Part shown: in pieces, positions 8,306 through 16,779 of the stretch
Layout: each line of letters starts with the position of its first letter
Numbering within the stretch: the stretch's first letter is position 1
Assembly: GCA_948477625.1 (NCBI GenBank)
Contig: CAOLNK010000005.1
Location: forward strand, 1-64,000
Length of the DNA: 64,000 nucleotides
Source of the DNA: an uncultured Candidatus Saccharibacteria bacterium
Lineage (GTDB): Bacteria > Patescibacteriota > Saccharimonadia > Saccharimonadales > Saccharimonadaceae
Direction of reading: 5' to 3'
Notes under the pieces: generated by a model
What the model was told of the DNA's origin: nothing
Seen by the model: only the letters and a program-made list of their open reading frames with translations
The model's database searches: none
Program-made: the position numbers and the translations under genes

Positions 8306-10582
8306 TTATTCGGGTGCGGAGCCGAGGTTAGTACTGCTATTTTCATTGCCAAGATTAACATTCTTATCGACAACAGTATCGTTGCCGTTAGAATCCGTAA
8401 TCACACTAGATTCAGTACCAGTTGCTTTGGTGGCATCCTGCGAAGCGTCAGGCTCATTGTTTTCAGTATCCTGTTCATAAATGGTCTGCTGATTCTGATT
8501 CTGATTCTGATTCTGGTTCTGATTCTGATTCTGATTCTGGTTCTGATTCTGATTCTGATTCTGATTCTGATTCTGCTGTTGACGATTTTCTTCTTCAGCA
8601 CCCTCATCAGCTTCAACACCATCCTCAGTGTAGTTGGAGTTTCCTCCGCCTCCAGTGTCGCCACCGCCTTCTGTACGTGCAGCTTCCTGTCCAGCATCCT
8701 TTTCGAATGTCTTCTCCTCGTCATCCTTCTGCTCATCTTTGTCCTTATCTTCTTCCTCCGTCTTCGTCCCAGTTTCTGTCTTACTTTCGGTGGTGGAAGA
8801 ATTGTCCTGCTGCCCTTTCTTCCGATAGACAACTTTATAATACATGTCGCGTGCCGGCATCGTGCCTTCCACGACAGGCGTATCACAGGTGTACCCCCGA
8901 ATCTCCGGTGAAACTATACGATAAGCGTCACCGAACTTCAGTACTGCATGGTAGTGCGGAATATTCGTCGGGCTACCATTCGCATAGACATAGTCTATGT
9001 CGAGATTGTATTCCGTCGGTTTAGTGTCCCGCGGCGTACCAGTCTTTCTGGACTCAACTTTGATTGCCAAACGACCATCATCTAAGTTGACCAGAAGGTC
9101 TTCGACATCCTCGCCATATTTACCTTCGCTCAGCTTCCGCAAGAACACACCGTTCTTTTCGGTATAGGAAGCCGGTGCTACCTGGCGCAATGCCGTGGTA
9201 GTGGTCTTCGGATAACACCAATGTCTGTCTGTGGTGAACTTACCAGTTTCCTGAGCAGTAAATCGCATATAGAGCATGCTTATCTGCCCAGAAATATTAT
9301 CGTGGAAATCCTGAGTATACACTGCGTTCAGCCAAGGCCTATCCGGATCGAAGAACTCAACGTCTTCAGGATACTCCATAAAACATTCCCTTCCGACCGC
9401 CTCTGTCTTCTTATCCTTTTCGATGATGTCATATGCTACCTCATACCGGTAGCTGATGTCATCTAGAATAGATTTCGCCGACAAGTAAAACCACTCCATA
9501 TCGCTGAATGTCATGGCTCCCATTTGTGAGAAGCTGGACATGTTGTTAAATGCGTAAAGCATCAACTCATCCACACGACTATTCTGCTCCTCCGTAGATA
9601 ACTCATAGTATTCCTTTTCCCACGCCTCCATCTTAGGCTCAACGATTTTCCAGACCGCTTCATGGTCTGTTAAATCTACGCCCTTTAAATCTTCGGCCGT
9701 GACTTCACGACAGCCAATAGCCTGGTCATACCAGAGCCAGCTCTCAATACCGCCATATACGGGGAACCCAATCAAGTCATCCGAGTGACCACGCCCGGCC
9801 TCAGAAATACGTTCTTTCAGCCAATTCGCATCCTCAAAGTCTAAATGAAGCGGAATATCGAGGTAATACTTACTGAACAGTCTGTCAATCTCATTCGGGT
9901 TGATTTTGACGATAGAGTTGGTTACACTAACTTTCTCCATCGCTTCAGCGAAGTTGCTCAAAGCCAAAGTAGACTCGGACGCCACCCGCTCACGGATAGC
10001 TGTCGCCGTCATGGCTTCGGATTCAGACTGTTCGTTAGTCGCATCTATTACTGCGGAGTCTTTCGCAAGCTCCACGAATGCCTGCATGCTTGCACTGACA
10101 CTTTTTGTTACGTTCGCACGAACTGTGTCAGTGTCCGCCTGAATCTGTTCTTCAGTATTTCCGTCTTCCATTTCGCTAGCGTCTTCACTGGCATCCTCCG
10201 CTTTAGGAGCCTCCTCGGGATTATCTCCTCCAGTTGCTTCCTCTGCGGGCGACTGAGATTCCCCATCGGGGTTCTCGTTGTCGGTTACATTAGTGTCAGT
10301 GTTGTTATCAGCGTTGTCTGTTCCTTCCTGTGCGGTGTTCTGCTGTGCTTCGGATTGATCCAAAGTCTTATGCAAATTGCAACTAAACAGAACCACGGAT
10401 ATGATGAGAATAAGAGTAAAAAGCGCGATTCTTCTGCGCTTCATATACTTCACTCCATCCGCGTACCCTCGACTACCGTCGGACGGGCCACCAGCGTCAC
10501 TCATGTTGGCGGTGATGATAATCACACCAACACTTACCAGAAACGTCAAACCTCCGATAACAGTAAAAACGATATTTGACAT
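8306..10582 (-). CDS. Membrane-anchored acidic protein with Asn-Gln repeat tail
   Basis: 758 residues. Two hydrophobic segments (about 5-27 and 48-68), the second ending VVLFSC, place the bulk outside the cytoplasm. A strongly acidic low-complexity region (about 75-150) precedes a globular helical part with DUF-like features I cannot name. The last 150 residues are low complexity: Lys/Glu, Gly/Gly/Asn, then about 14 Asn-Gln dipeptides encoded by a hexanucleotide tandem repeat. The start follows AAGGAGG with good spacing. It is transcribed from a strong promoter about 250 bp upstream, with a hairpin-rich leader. Function unknown. Confidence 0.7.
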   Translation of the reverse strand: MSNIVFTVIGGLTFLVSVGVIIITANMSDAGGPSDGSRGYADGVKYMKRRRIALFTLILIISVVLFSCNLHKTLDQSEAQQNTAQEGTDNADNNTDTNVTDNENPDGESQSPAEEATGGDNPEEAPKAEDASEDASEMEDGNTEEQIQADTDTVRANVTKSVSASMQAFVELAKDSAVIDATNEQSESEAMTATAIRERVASESTLALSNFAEAMEKVSVTNSIVKINPNEIDRLFSKYYLDIPLHLDFEDANWLKERISEAGRGHSDDLIGFPVYGGIESWLWYDQAIGCREVTAEDLKGVDLTDHEAVWKIVEPKMEAWEKEYYELSTEEQNSRVDELMLYAFNNMSSFSQMGAMTFSDMEWFYLSAKSILDDISYRYEVAYDIIEKDKKTEAVGRECFMEYPEDVEFFDPDRPWLNAVYTQDFHDNISGQISMLYMRFTAQETGKFTTDRHWCYPKTTTTALRQVAPASYTEKNGVFLRKLSEGKYGEDVEDLLVNLDDGRLAIKVESRKTGTPRDTKPTEYNLDIDYVYANGSPTNIPHYHAVLKFGDAYRIVSPEIRGYTCDTPVVEGTMPARDMYYKVVYRKKGQQDNSSTTESKTETGTKTEEEDKDKDEQKDDEEKTFEKDAGQEAARTEGGGDTGGGGNSNYTEDGVEADEGAEEENRQQQNQNQNQNQNQNQNQNQNQNQNQNQNQNQQTIYEQDTENNEPDASQDATKATGTESSVITDSNGNDTVVDKNVNLGNENSSTNLGSAPE
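8489..8577. repeat. Hexanucleotide tandem repeat (CTGATT type)
   Basis: About 14-15 units of CTGATT, with occasional CTGGTT variants, encode alternating Asn-Gln on the minus strand inside the 758-residue protein. The unit is six bases, so copy-number change would alter length without shifting the frame. Confidence 0.9.
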
Positions 10583-10831
10583 AATAGCTTCCTCCTTTTT
10601 TATTTTGCTCTATTTCTATTTATTTGATTTTATATAGTTAGCAAAATAGGAGGTACCAACTCCCATTTTGCGAAAATGAAAGTCAGTAGGAGCCTAACGG
10701 CTCCAATCTATATTGAATGATTAGCTTCTTTTTTTCAGATACAATTGTTGTATCTGAGATGATTCGATTGTTGTAAATGGACATCTATACGGACCTCTAA
10801 TGCTCGGTTCGTACCGACTACTTCCATTGTA
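10583..10831 (-). promoter_or_regulatory. Long structured 5' leader
   Basis: The transcript from the promoter at 10826-10854 would carry about 240 nt before the ATG at 10582. On the minus strand it can form CAGATACAA/TTGTATCTG, GGAGCC/GGCTCC and CAAAATGGGAG/CTCCTATTTTG hairpins before an AAGGAGG ribosome site. No known riboswitch class is recognised. Confidence 0.5.
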
Positions 10832-10854
10832 GCACACATGCTTAAAAAAGTCAA
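10826..10854 (-). promoter_or_regulatory. Promoter for the 758-residue protein gene
   Basis: Minus strand: TTGACT (10854-10849), 17 bp, TACAAT (10831-10826) preceded by TGTGC, giving an extended -10. Beyond it, 10855-11064 is AT-rich intergenic DNA with no gene seen. Confidence 0.75.
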
Positions 10855-11064
10855 GTGTTTTATCATAAACTAGCATAAGTTATATAAATATGGTGCTTTC
10901 CCTGTTATTTTTGGCATTTTTCATGGTTTTATTGCTATGCTTATAATTTCAAAACCGCTTATCTTTAGAGGTGATATGTGATTTGACGATTTTGCGCTAT
11001 AATTGTTATGCTTATTTATATAAAATTATACGGCAAAATTGTCAAAATCCCAGAAATTGTAAAG

Positions 11065-11091
11065 GCCCTGTCTGGCAAAAGCAGGCAGGGC
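11065..11091 (-). terminator. Hairpin downstream of the 449-residue protein gene
   Basis: A 10-bp stem GCCCTGTCTG/CAGGCAGGGC (one wobble) with a 7-nt loop, followed on the minus strand by CCTTTAC. A second hairpin GGAATTC/GAATTCC lies closer to the stop codon near 11100-11124. The T tract is weak. Confidence 0.55.
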
Positions 11092-11157
11092 TCCTCACGA
11101 GGAATTCGGTAGAGCATGAATTCCATTTTTTTGCTGGCACATCGCTTTAACAATACT

Positions 11158-12507
11158 TCAATTGTGCTTTAACTCTGCTTCGGCAATTTTGTACTGCTCC
11201 TCAGCGACGTCCATGATATACGTCGGGACTTCCTGTCCGGCACGCAAAAACCTCAAGCACAACTCAAAAACTGTCAGCTCAATGAACGGCAAGCCTTTCA
11301 AGGCGCCACTACTACGAGCTTCGTTGTAAGTCGGATTTTTGCCGAACTCTTTATCCCAATCGTACGGCAACTTTTTTGCGACCTCTTTGAGGTCTTTGGA
11401 TTTCTTTTCCGCGCGTTCGTACCAACTTATTTGGAGCTTTGTTTCTGAGGGGACCTTAGTTCCTTCATCACCTCCGTCTCCGGATTTTGTGCCGTTGTCG
11501 TCTTCGGGTTTGGCCTTCTTTGCCTCTTTCTGAAGCTTTTTAGCCATTTCCAGAATCTTATCGTGATTCCCGGAAGATGCCAACAAATCCATAATACCTT
11601 CCGGCTTGAAGCCGTTTGCAAGCAGCTGGTCAATGGTTTTTACCACTTCTTCAGCATATCCTTTCTTGCAAGACGTGTCGGTTTTTTCCAGCTCATCAGC
11701 CGCCTCTTTGACAAAATCGAGGATGGTCTTCTTCGGCCCTTCATCTCCCTTCGTCTTCAATGCTTTGTTACTAACAGCCTTACTGGCGTTAGCATAAAGC
11801 TGGCTGAGACGGTTCAGACTCCGCACAAGCAGGGTCTGACTCTCCGGAGTAAGATTCTCCAGAACTTCCGCCGGAATCTTAATTCCACCTAACAGCACCC
11901 AACCGGAGTCATCGCTAACCGTTATATCGGCAAGCTCAATGCCTTCAGTTTTCTTCGGGTCAGGCACTTCCTTGACGCTGTCCTTGACGGTAGGGTCCAA
12001 TTTGATTCCGAGCAAGGGTTTAGCCAACTCATAGAAAGCATCAGCAAATTTCTGTGCCTTCTCACCGGTTAAGGTCATGTCGTTAAGCACCTCAGGTTCT
12101 TCCTCCTCGTTGCTCTCCGCCAAAGTTCTGTAATACAGCACCGGAGCATAATCGTCACGCTCACGGTTAGACAGTTTGAGCCATTCCCACCAAGCAATTT
12201 CGGAAACGTCTTTAGTTTTATGACGGTATTTGAAAAACCATTTAAAATTGCCCACTGTCATATAGCTAGGCATGGTCACCGTCACGGATTTCTTGTCTTC
12301 AGCTGCTTTTTTGGTTTCTTCCCAGTCTTCTTCATCGAACTCGTAAATATTCCAAGCCCAAACGATACAGGTTTTCGCAATCGCCGTCTGCAGCTTCTTG
12401 CCCTTGAGAGCAGAGAAGTCTACTGAAACATCGGTTCTCTGCCACTTAGGCATAAGACTCTTTCTACTGAAACCAAAATAACTTAAAACTCCGCCTTCTT
12501 TTTTCAT
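11158..12507 (-). CDS. Unknown soluble accessory protein
   Basis: 449 residues from the ATG at 12507, chosen because AAAGGAGGAAAG lies just upstream; a GTG at 12531 would put that ribosome site inside the gene. The protein has no signal peptide or membrane segment. It is Lys/Glu-rich with a helical middle (about 190-330), a charged low-complexity stretch near 335-360, and a Trp-rich region near 45-110. No family is recognised. It shares promoter style and a structured leader with its neighbours at 8306 and 12803, which suggests a common accessory module. Confidence 0.65.
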   Translation of the reverse strand: MKKEGGVLSYFGFSRKSLMPKWQRTDVSVDFSALKGKKLQTAIAKTCIVWAWNIYEFDEEDWEETKKAAEDKKSVTVTMPSYMTVGNFKWFFKYRHKTKDVSEIAWWEWLKLSNRERDDYAPVLYYRTLAESNEEEEPEVLNDMTLTGEKAQKFADAFYELAKPLLGIKLDPTVKDSVKEVPDPKKTEGIELADITVSDDSGWVLLGGIKIPAEVLENLTPESQTLLVRSLNRLSQLYANASKAVSNKALKTKGDEGPKKTILDFVKEAADELEKTDTSCKKGYAEEVVKTIDQLLANGFKPEGIMDLLASSGNHDKILEMAKKLQKEAKKAKPEDDNGTKSGDGGDEGTKVPSETKLQISWYERAEKKSKDLKEVAKKLPYDWDKEFGKNPTYNEARSSGALKGLPFIELTVFELCLRFLRAGQEVPTYIMDVAEEQYKIAEAELKHN

Positions 12508-12633
12508 GCTCTTTCCTCCTTTTAACTCCACGTTCTATGTGGGGGCACTAGGCCTGCTCTAGGGCAAGCCTAGTGCAACGACCTCTGATTTCGTGAACCT
12601 AATTGACATATTTTTAGGTTCACGTCCATGATA
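12508..12633 (-). promoter_or_regulatory. Structured leader of the 449-residue protein gene
   Basis: About 120 nt of leader contains two strong hairpins on the minus strand, CGTGAACCTAA/TTAGGTTCACG and GCACTAGGC/GCCTAGTGC, before AAAGGAGG. This is suggestive of post-transcriptional control, but no known class is recognised. Confidence 0.5.
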
Positions 12634-12656
12634 GCACAGATATGCAAAATTGTCAA
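12628..12656 (-). promoter_or_regulatory. Promoter for the 449-residue protein gene
   Basis: Minus strand: TTGACA (12656-12651), 17 bp, TATCAT (12633-12628) with an upstream TGTGC extension. Confidence 0.75.
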
Positions 12657-12802
12657 GTGTTTTGGCATGAATTCTAGCGTAGTTTTTACGTATAAGCATT
12701 ATTGTAATCTGTTTAGTATAAGAATTTTACTTGACATAACTATAAAAAAGACGCCGCGGTGCGACGTCTACTATATTTTAAGATCGGTTTATAAGTTTTT
12801 CA

Positions 12803-13813
12803 CTACAAATTGGCCGCGTTAGCCGTTCTTAAGCCACGCTGCTTGAACGCGGCTATCTCGTCCTGATCCTTTTCTGATAGCAAGCTGTGATGCGGGACAC
12901 CCGCCATACTCAGCTTGTACTGTAAAAACGACCGCGAAATGCCCAATTCTTTAGCCTGTTCCTCTACAGACGGCCATACTTTGGGCTGTTCCTGAGGTTG
13001 TTTAGGCTGTTTTTCCGGCGAATCCGATTGTTTTTCAGGTTGGGCTTCACCAGTGTCACCATGAATGCTGTTCTTGACGAGCGTAACATTAATCTCACCA
13101 GTGTGTTCCCCTGGACCAATCTGAGCAATGATAGGGTTCTTAGGCTGGACAACTTCCCCAACCAGAGGCTTTCCACGATTGTTATCTCCAGTATCACCTT
13201 CAGCTACTCCGCCCTGTCTTTCGACAGCTTTGACGTCGGTGATAACTTCATATGCTCCCTGCTCATTATGCGCTTTTTGCTGACGTGCATGCCTGCGTAG
13301 CCAAATTGCGTCCATATCTGCTACATAGTCATAATTGCTCAGCTCGGTCCATATTCGTATAAGCTCCTCTCTTGGTAATTGGTCAAGCTCGTGCTTCCGT
13401 TTCTCGATATCAGCTCCAGTTTGTCCCGACTCAGCAAATTTTACTAAACGCGCCTCGTCATCGTCCAAATCGATTTCTTCAAAGTCGTCATAATAATCAT
13501 TTAAACGTTGAATCGCAACTTCCATCTGAATAATCATAGTTTTGATTAGTTCAGTATTGGTGTCGCTGACGGCGTTGTTTCTCATCTCGCTGGATACATC
13601 ACGAAAAATGGCAGCAATCATCATAACAAAAATTACTAAGAGAGCAACTGCCGCCATGGTGGTAATGGCTGTGGTAGGGGTTGACATGTTGATAAAATAC
13701 AACACAATTAACACCATTGTAGCGCAAATGACGCCTACCATGCAAAACACCTTGGCACTGGTAGAAATATTTTGCCACCAGCTTCGTTGCCCGCGTCTAT
13801 TTGATTTATTCAT
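12803..13813 (-). CDS. Two-TM membrane protein with C-terminal HTH-like segment
   Basis: 336 residues. Two membrane helices (about 16-42 and 52-73) near the N-terminus are followed by a long charged cytoplasmic region (coiled-coil-like, about 75-190) and a Pro/Gln/Glu-rich linker. The end (VEEQAKELGISRSFLQYKLS, then LLSEKDQDEIAAF) looks like a small DNA-binding helix-turn-helix. AGGAGG precedes the ATG. A membrane-tethered regulator is possible; no family is recognised. The segment 12657-12802 between it and the previous promoter has no gene. Confidence 0.6.
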   Translation of the reverse strand: MNKSNRRGQRSWWQNISTSAKVFCMVGVICATMVLIVLYFINMSTPTTAITTMAAVALLVIFVMMIAAIFRDVSSEMRNNAVSDTNTELIKTMIIQMEVAIQRLNDYYDDFEEIDLDDDEARLVKFAESGQTGADIEKRKHELDQLPREELIRIWTELSNYDYVADMDAIWLRRHARQQKAHNEQGAYEVITDVKAVERQGGVAEGDTGDNNRGKPLVGEVVQPKNPIIAQIGPGEHTGEINVTLVKNSIHGDTGEAQPEKQSDSPEKQPKQPQEQPKVWPSVEEQAKELGISRSFLQYKLSMAGVPHHSLLSEKDQDEIAAFKQRGLRTANAANL

Positions 13814-13939
13814 ATATTTAACCCTCCTATTTTTCTATATCGAAAATTATATGAAAAATCTGTTCTTGCGTTCTCAATTTATATATTAACGTGCTATATT
13901 CGTTTCCCCGATCTGGATAGAATATACCACTGTGACTTA

Positions 13940-13968
13940 TTTATAGCACACATTGCTTTTGAAGTCAA
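13940..13968 (-). promoter_or_regulatory. Promoter for the two-TM protein gene
   Basis: Minus strand: TTGACT (13968-13963), 17 bp, TATAAA (13945-13940) with upstream TGTGC. The leader to the ATG is about 120 nt and ends in AGGAGGG. Confidence 0.7.
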
Positions 13969-14011
13969 CCATAGTACCAGAGTAAGCACGGGCGTCAAAT
14001 GAAAGGCAGTT

Positions 14012-14095
14012 ATGTTGCCTAAATACACTTTTTCCTTGGGCCGCTCCGGGGCGCTTGCCCGAGTCTAGCCCAGGGAAAAGGTATTTATGCAACAT
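14012..14095. repeat. Structured repeat element, copy 1
   Basis: A core of about 70 bp (TAAATACACTTTTT to GGAAAAGGTATTTA, with CGCTCCGGG inside) also occurs at 61622-61694. Its ends pair with each other, and the pairing extends into the flanks: ATGTTGC-C-TAAATAC (14012-14026) against GTATTTA-T-GCAACAT (14081-14095). It lies between divergent promoters, so it is not simply a terminator. Confidence 0.6.
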
Positions 14096-14148
14096 TTCTT
14101 ACTTTCTCCTGAAGAAGTGTGCTATAATGGACGCAGTATTTCCCATTT

Positions 14149-14226
14149 GGTGGGATTAGCTCAGATGGTTAGAGCGTCTGATTGTGGTCCAGAAGGTCGC
14201 TGGTTCGATTCCAGTATCCCACCCCA
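14149..14226 (+). tRNA. tRNA-His (GTG)
   Basis: Cloverleaf with an 8-bp acceptor GGTGGGAT/ATCCCACC, meaning the His-specific G-1 is encoded. Anticodon loop TTGTGGT, T-loop TTCGATT, encoded CCA. A TATAAT box at 14123-14128 lies just upstream. Confidence 0.95.
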
Positions 14227-14240
14227 CAATGGAAATACTT

Positions 14241-14315
14241 GCGAGTGTAGTACAGTGGCTAGTATGCAAGTTTTCCAAACTTGAGATGAGAGTTCAATTC
14301 TCTCCACTCGCACCA
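14241..14315 (+). tRNA. tRNA-Gly (TCC)
   Basis: Acceptor GCGAGTG/CACTCGC, anticodon stem CAAGT/ACTTG with loop TTTCCAA, T-arm GAGAG/CTCTC, and encoded ACCA end. It lies 14 bp after tRNA-His and is probably co-transcribed with it. Confidence 0.95.
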
Positions 14316-14319
14316 AGCC

Positions 14320-14348
14320 TTGACAATTTCGATAATGTGTGCTACAAT
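14320..14348 (+). promoter_or_regulatory. Orphan promoter directly upstream of a terminator
   Basis: TTGACA (14320-14325), 17 bp, TACAAT (14343-14348) with TGTGC extension, a near-perfect promoter. No gene follows before the terminator at 14359. Confidence 0.65.
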
Positions 14349-14358
14349 GGTATTATAA

Positions 14359-14381
14359 GGGCGTTTTGGGCCCGTTTTTTT
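14359..14381 (+). terminator. Intrinsic terminator
   Basis: GGGC/GCCC stem with loop GTTTTGG followed by GTTTTTTT. It ends the tRNA-His/Gly unit and whatever starts at the orphan promoter. Confidence 0.7.
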
Positions 14382-14398
14382 GTTATTTGGGGCGGGTT

Positions 14399-15925
14399 TT
14401 ATTGGAAGAAACAGAGGTAGGCAGCAGCACCAACCACGGCACCAAGAATAATCGTGAACAAAATCAAGAAGAAAAGTGGTACTTTGGAGCGTCGGCTGGC
14501 AGGAACAATCACCGTGGGGCGTTGTGGTAACTCTTGACGCGCCTCAGACTTGGATTTTTTCTTGCTATAGATATTTTTGCGCGAAGCTTTGGCGGGCTTT
14601 TCCTCGATTACCGGGCGGGCAATTTTGGTGTAACCAGGAGCAGAATTGTCCGAAAGTGGACGCTTCTCTACAATAACTGATTTGAGAAAAGGTGATTGAC
14701 CACCGAGGGCATAACGATTATTATCAACGGGTTTTTTCTTGAGGAAACTGTAATTTGCGGTGTTATCCGCTTTGACTTCCCTGGCGACACTAGCCGGAGA
14801 CTCGAGCTGGCTAGCAGGCTTAGTGTCTAGCGGCTCTGGCACTGAGCTAGTATGATAATCCTCTACGACACCAAAATCAGCTTCAGCGGTATGGTGGCGC
14901 GAGAAGTTAATCTTGGGTGGCGTAGCCATCACATAGGAACTATCGGCCGGCACACCGGTAGGAGTGGTACTAGCGTAGCCCTTGGGGGCAGGGCGGAATT
15001 TGGGCTTGGGGCTGAGGGCTGAAGCGGCTGCGGCGGGCCAGAGTGGGGCGGCGCCAGGTTTGGTCGTGCGACGCGCGGAGCCGCCGACCATCTGTGGGTC
15101 ACGCAAAGGTCCGGCTGGACGTGGTACGCGTGCAGGCTGAGGCATGGCGGGCGCAGATTTAACCATCTGAGCCGGGGCCTTTGCGGGAAGAGATTTGGGA
15201 CTAGACAAAATCTGGACTTCAAGTGCGTTGGGATCCCCAGACGATAACCGTTTAGCGCCACTAGAAATACGCTTGGATGAACTGGGGTTAATGGAATTAG
15301 GCTGGATAATCTGAACGTCGCCCGAACGGCGCGCGATAATACCGGTCTTGGGGCGCAAACCACCGACTGGACGAGCGCTCTTGGCCATGCGAGCATTAGG
15401 TGGCAAAATTACAGGGGTGGACTTAGGCTTGGCCGAAGAGCCAAGTTTAAGCGACGTGCGAATCACGGGGATTTCCTGTTCGCCAGAATCCTCGGAAGCA
15501 GACTTTACGGACGACAACCGCGAAGCTAACGGATCGTAAGAATTGGACGCACTAGTTTCTTTGGTTGAGGGTTTGGGAGATTTGGCACGCGTAAGCAAAG
15601 CAGCGGCAGAGGCACGCGTAGTATCAATGTTTTTCTCAATGTTCTTCTGGATTGAACCGTGGTGTAAGTTGGCGGCCGACTTAGCATTACGCCCAGCACC
15701 CTGGCTGGCAGCCGCATTAACCGCCTCCCGGGCAGATGGCGCCAAAATTGGCTCGGTCTTGCGGGCGTGCTCGGCATACATGGCGTTGATGGCGGCTTTA
15801 GCCGAAGTTACTGGCACAGGTGGCTCGGTGTCCGGCTTAGATTGGCCAGCCTTGTTGGCGACAAAATCCATCTGCCGGTGCCCTAAACCGCCTCCCACAG
15901 ATTGATTTGATGTCGCCTGGTTCAT
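14399..15925 (-). CDS. Pro/Ala/Ser-rich protein with C-terminal membrane anchor
   Basis: 508 residues of low-complexity, basic, Pro/Ala/Ser/Lys-rich sequence with loosely repeated motifs (for example PNARMAKSARPVGGL and similar basic stretches), then one membrane helix at about 478-505 (VPLFFLILFTIILGAVVGAA). The tail-anchored arrangement leaves the repetitive part cytoplasmic or, less likely, external. Its ATG overlaps the tpiA stop by one base, so translation is coupled to tpiA. No domain is recognised. Confidence 0.65.
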   Translation of the reverse strand: MNQATSNQSVGGGLGHRQMDFVANKAGQSKPDTEPPVPVTSAKAAINAMYAEHARKTEPILAPSAREAVNAAASQGAGRNAKSAANLHHGSIQKNIEKNIDTTRASAAALLTRAKSPKPSTKETSASNSYDPLASRLSSVKSASEDSGEQEIPVIRTSLKLGSSAKPKSTPVILPPNARMAKSARPVGGLRPKTGIIARRSGDVQIIQPNSINPSSSKRISSGAKRLSSGDPNALEVQILSSPKSLPAKAPAQMVKSAPAMPQPARVPRPAGPLRDPQMVGGSARRTTKPGAAPLWPAAAASALSPKPKFRPAPKGYASTTPTGVPADSSYVMATPPKINFSRHHTAEADFGVVEDYHTSSVPEPLDTKPASQLESPASVAREVKADNTANYSFLKKKPVDNNRYALGGQSPFLKSVIVEKRPLSDNSAPGYTKIARPVIEEKPAKASRKNIYSKKKSKSEARQELPQRPTVIVPASRRSKVPLFFLILFTIILGAVVGAAAYLCFFQ

Positions 15926-16695
15926 TAGTCCTGTACCTTCTTAGCAGTTTCGATAATATCTACAAATTGGTCAGCAATCAAGGATGCGCCACCCACGAGT
16001 AAACCATTCACGCCCGGTACAGTAAGGTATGCCCCGGCATTGGACGGATTGACGCTACCGCCATAGAGTACGGGTATACTCTGAGCAACATCGTTACCAT
16101 AAGTATCGGCCAACGTGCGACGAATAAAACCGGTGATTTCGGCAATTTCGTCGGGAGAAGCCAAATGTGCTCCAGTCGTGGTACTGATGGCCCAAATTGG
16201 CTCATAGGCAATAATAACTTTGGAGATATCTTCGGACGATACCTCAGATAGGCCGCCTAGAAGCTGATCACGAATGACGTCGTGAGTTTCGCCAAAAGTG
16301 TGCTCAGTTTCGGTTTCACCAATGCAAAGAATGGGGGTGATTTGATTACGTAAAGCTGCCGCGACCGAGGCGCGGATGTCTTTGTCGCTCGCATGAAACA
16401 GTTGGCGTCGCTCGGAATGCCCAATAATACAATAATCTACGACTCCACGCAATTGTGTGAAAGATACTTCGCCGGTATAGGCCCCAAAATCATGTGGATT
16501 GGCAGTCTGTGCGGCGAGGCGGAGTTTCTTGCGGTCAATTTGAAGTGATAATGGTTGAAGCGCAATCAGCGACGGCGCCACAATTACCTCAACACTCCGG
16601 AAAGCGCGAATTTTTTGCTGCAGTTTATGAAGATAGACGGAAGATTCCCCGACCGAAAAATTCATCTTCCAGTTGCCCACGATATATGATTTCAT
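15925..16695 (-). CDS. tpiA: Triose-phosphate isomerase
   Basis: 256 residues, normal family length. It interconverts dihydroxyacetone phosphate and glyceraldehyde 3-phosphate. Visible signatures: NWKMN (8-12, with the catalytic Lys), GHSERR near residue 92 (the electrophilic His), AYEPIW near 162 (the catalytic Glu), and YGGSVNPSNA in the phosphate-binding region. The loop-6 motif after the Glu reads AISTTTGA rather than the usual AIGTGKTA, so the normally conserved Lys is absent. It is divergent from pyrH and coupled to the downstream membrane protein gene. The identity is secure; effects of the loop change are unknown. Confidence 0.95.
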   Translation of the reverse strand: MKSYIVGNWKMNFSVGESSVYLHKLQQKIRAFRSVEVIVAPSLIALQPLSLQIDRKKLRLAAQTANPHDFGAYTGEVSFTQLRGVVDYCIIGHSERRQLFHASDKDIRASVAAALRNQITPILCIGETETEHTFGETHDVIRDQLLGGLSEVSSEDISKVIIAYEPIWAISTTTGAHLASPDEIAEITGFIRRTLADTYGNDVAQSIPVLYGGSVNPSNAGAYLTVPGVNGLLVGGASLIADQFVDIIETAKKVQD

Positions 16696-16779
16696 ATGTT
16701 AATTATAGCACATTCCTTGGTTCAATAAGGACTTTATTATCGGCATCCTATGCTACAATAATCAAAAGAAGGAGAAATT

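Noticed and set aside
8422..9024. Ser-Asp repeat protein on the plus strand (SDSDS tract)
   Set aside because: It is the reverse reading of the Asn-Gln hexanucleotide repeat; no start signals.
9845..10579. Long plus-strand open frame opposite the 758-residue protein
   Set aside because: Shadow of the coding strand; the minus-strand gene has promoter, leader and Shine-Dalgarno.
10983..11012. Promoter TTGACG...TATAAT near 10985
   Set aside because: The spacing is only 9 bp and no gene follows on that strand.
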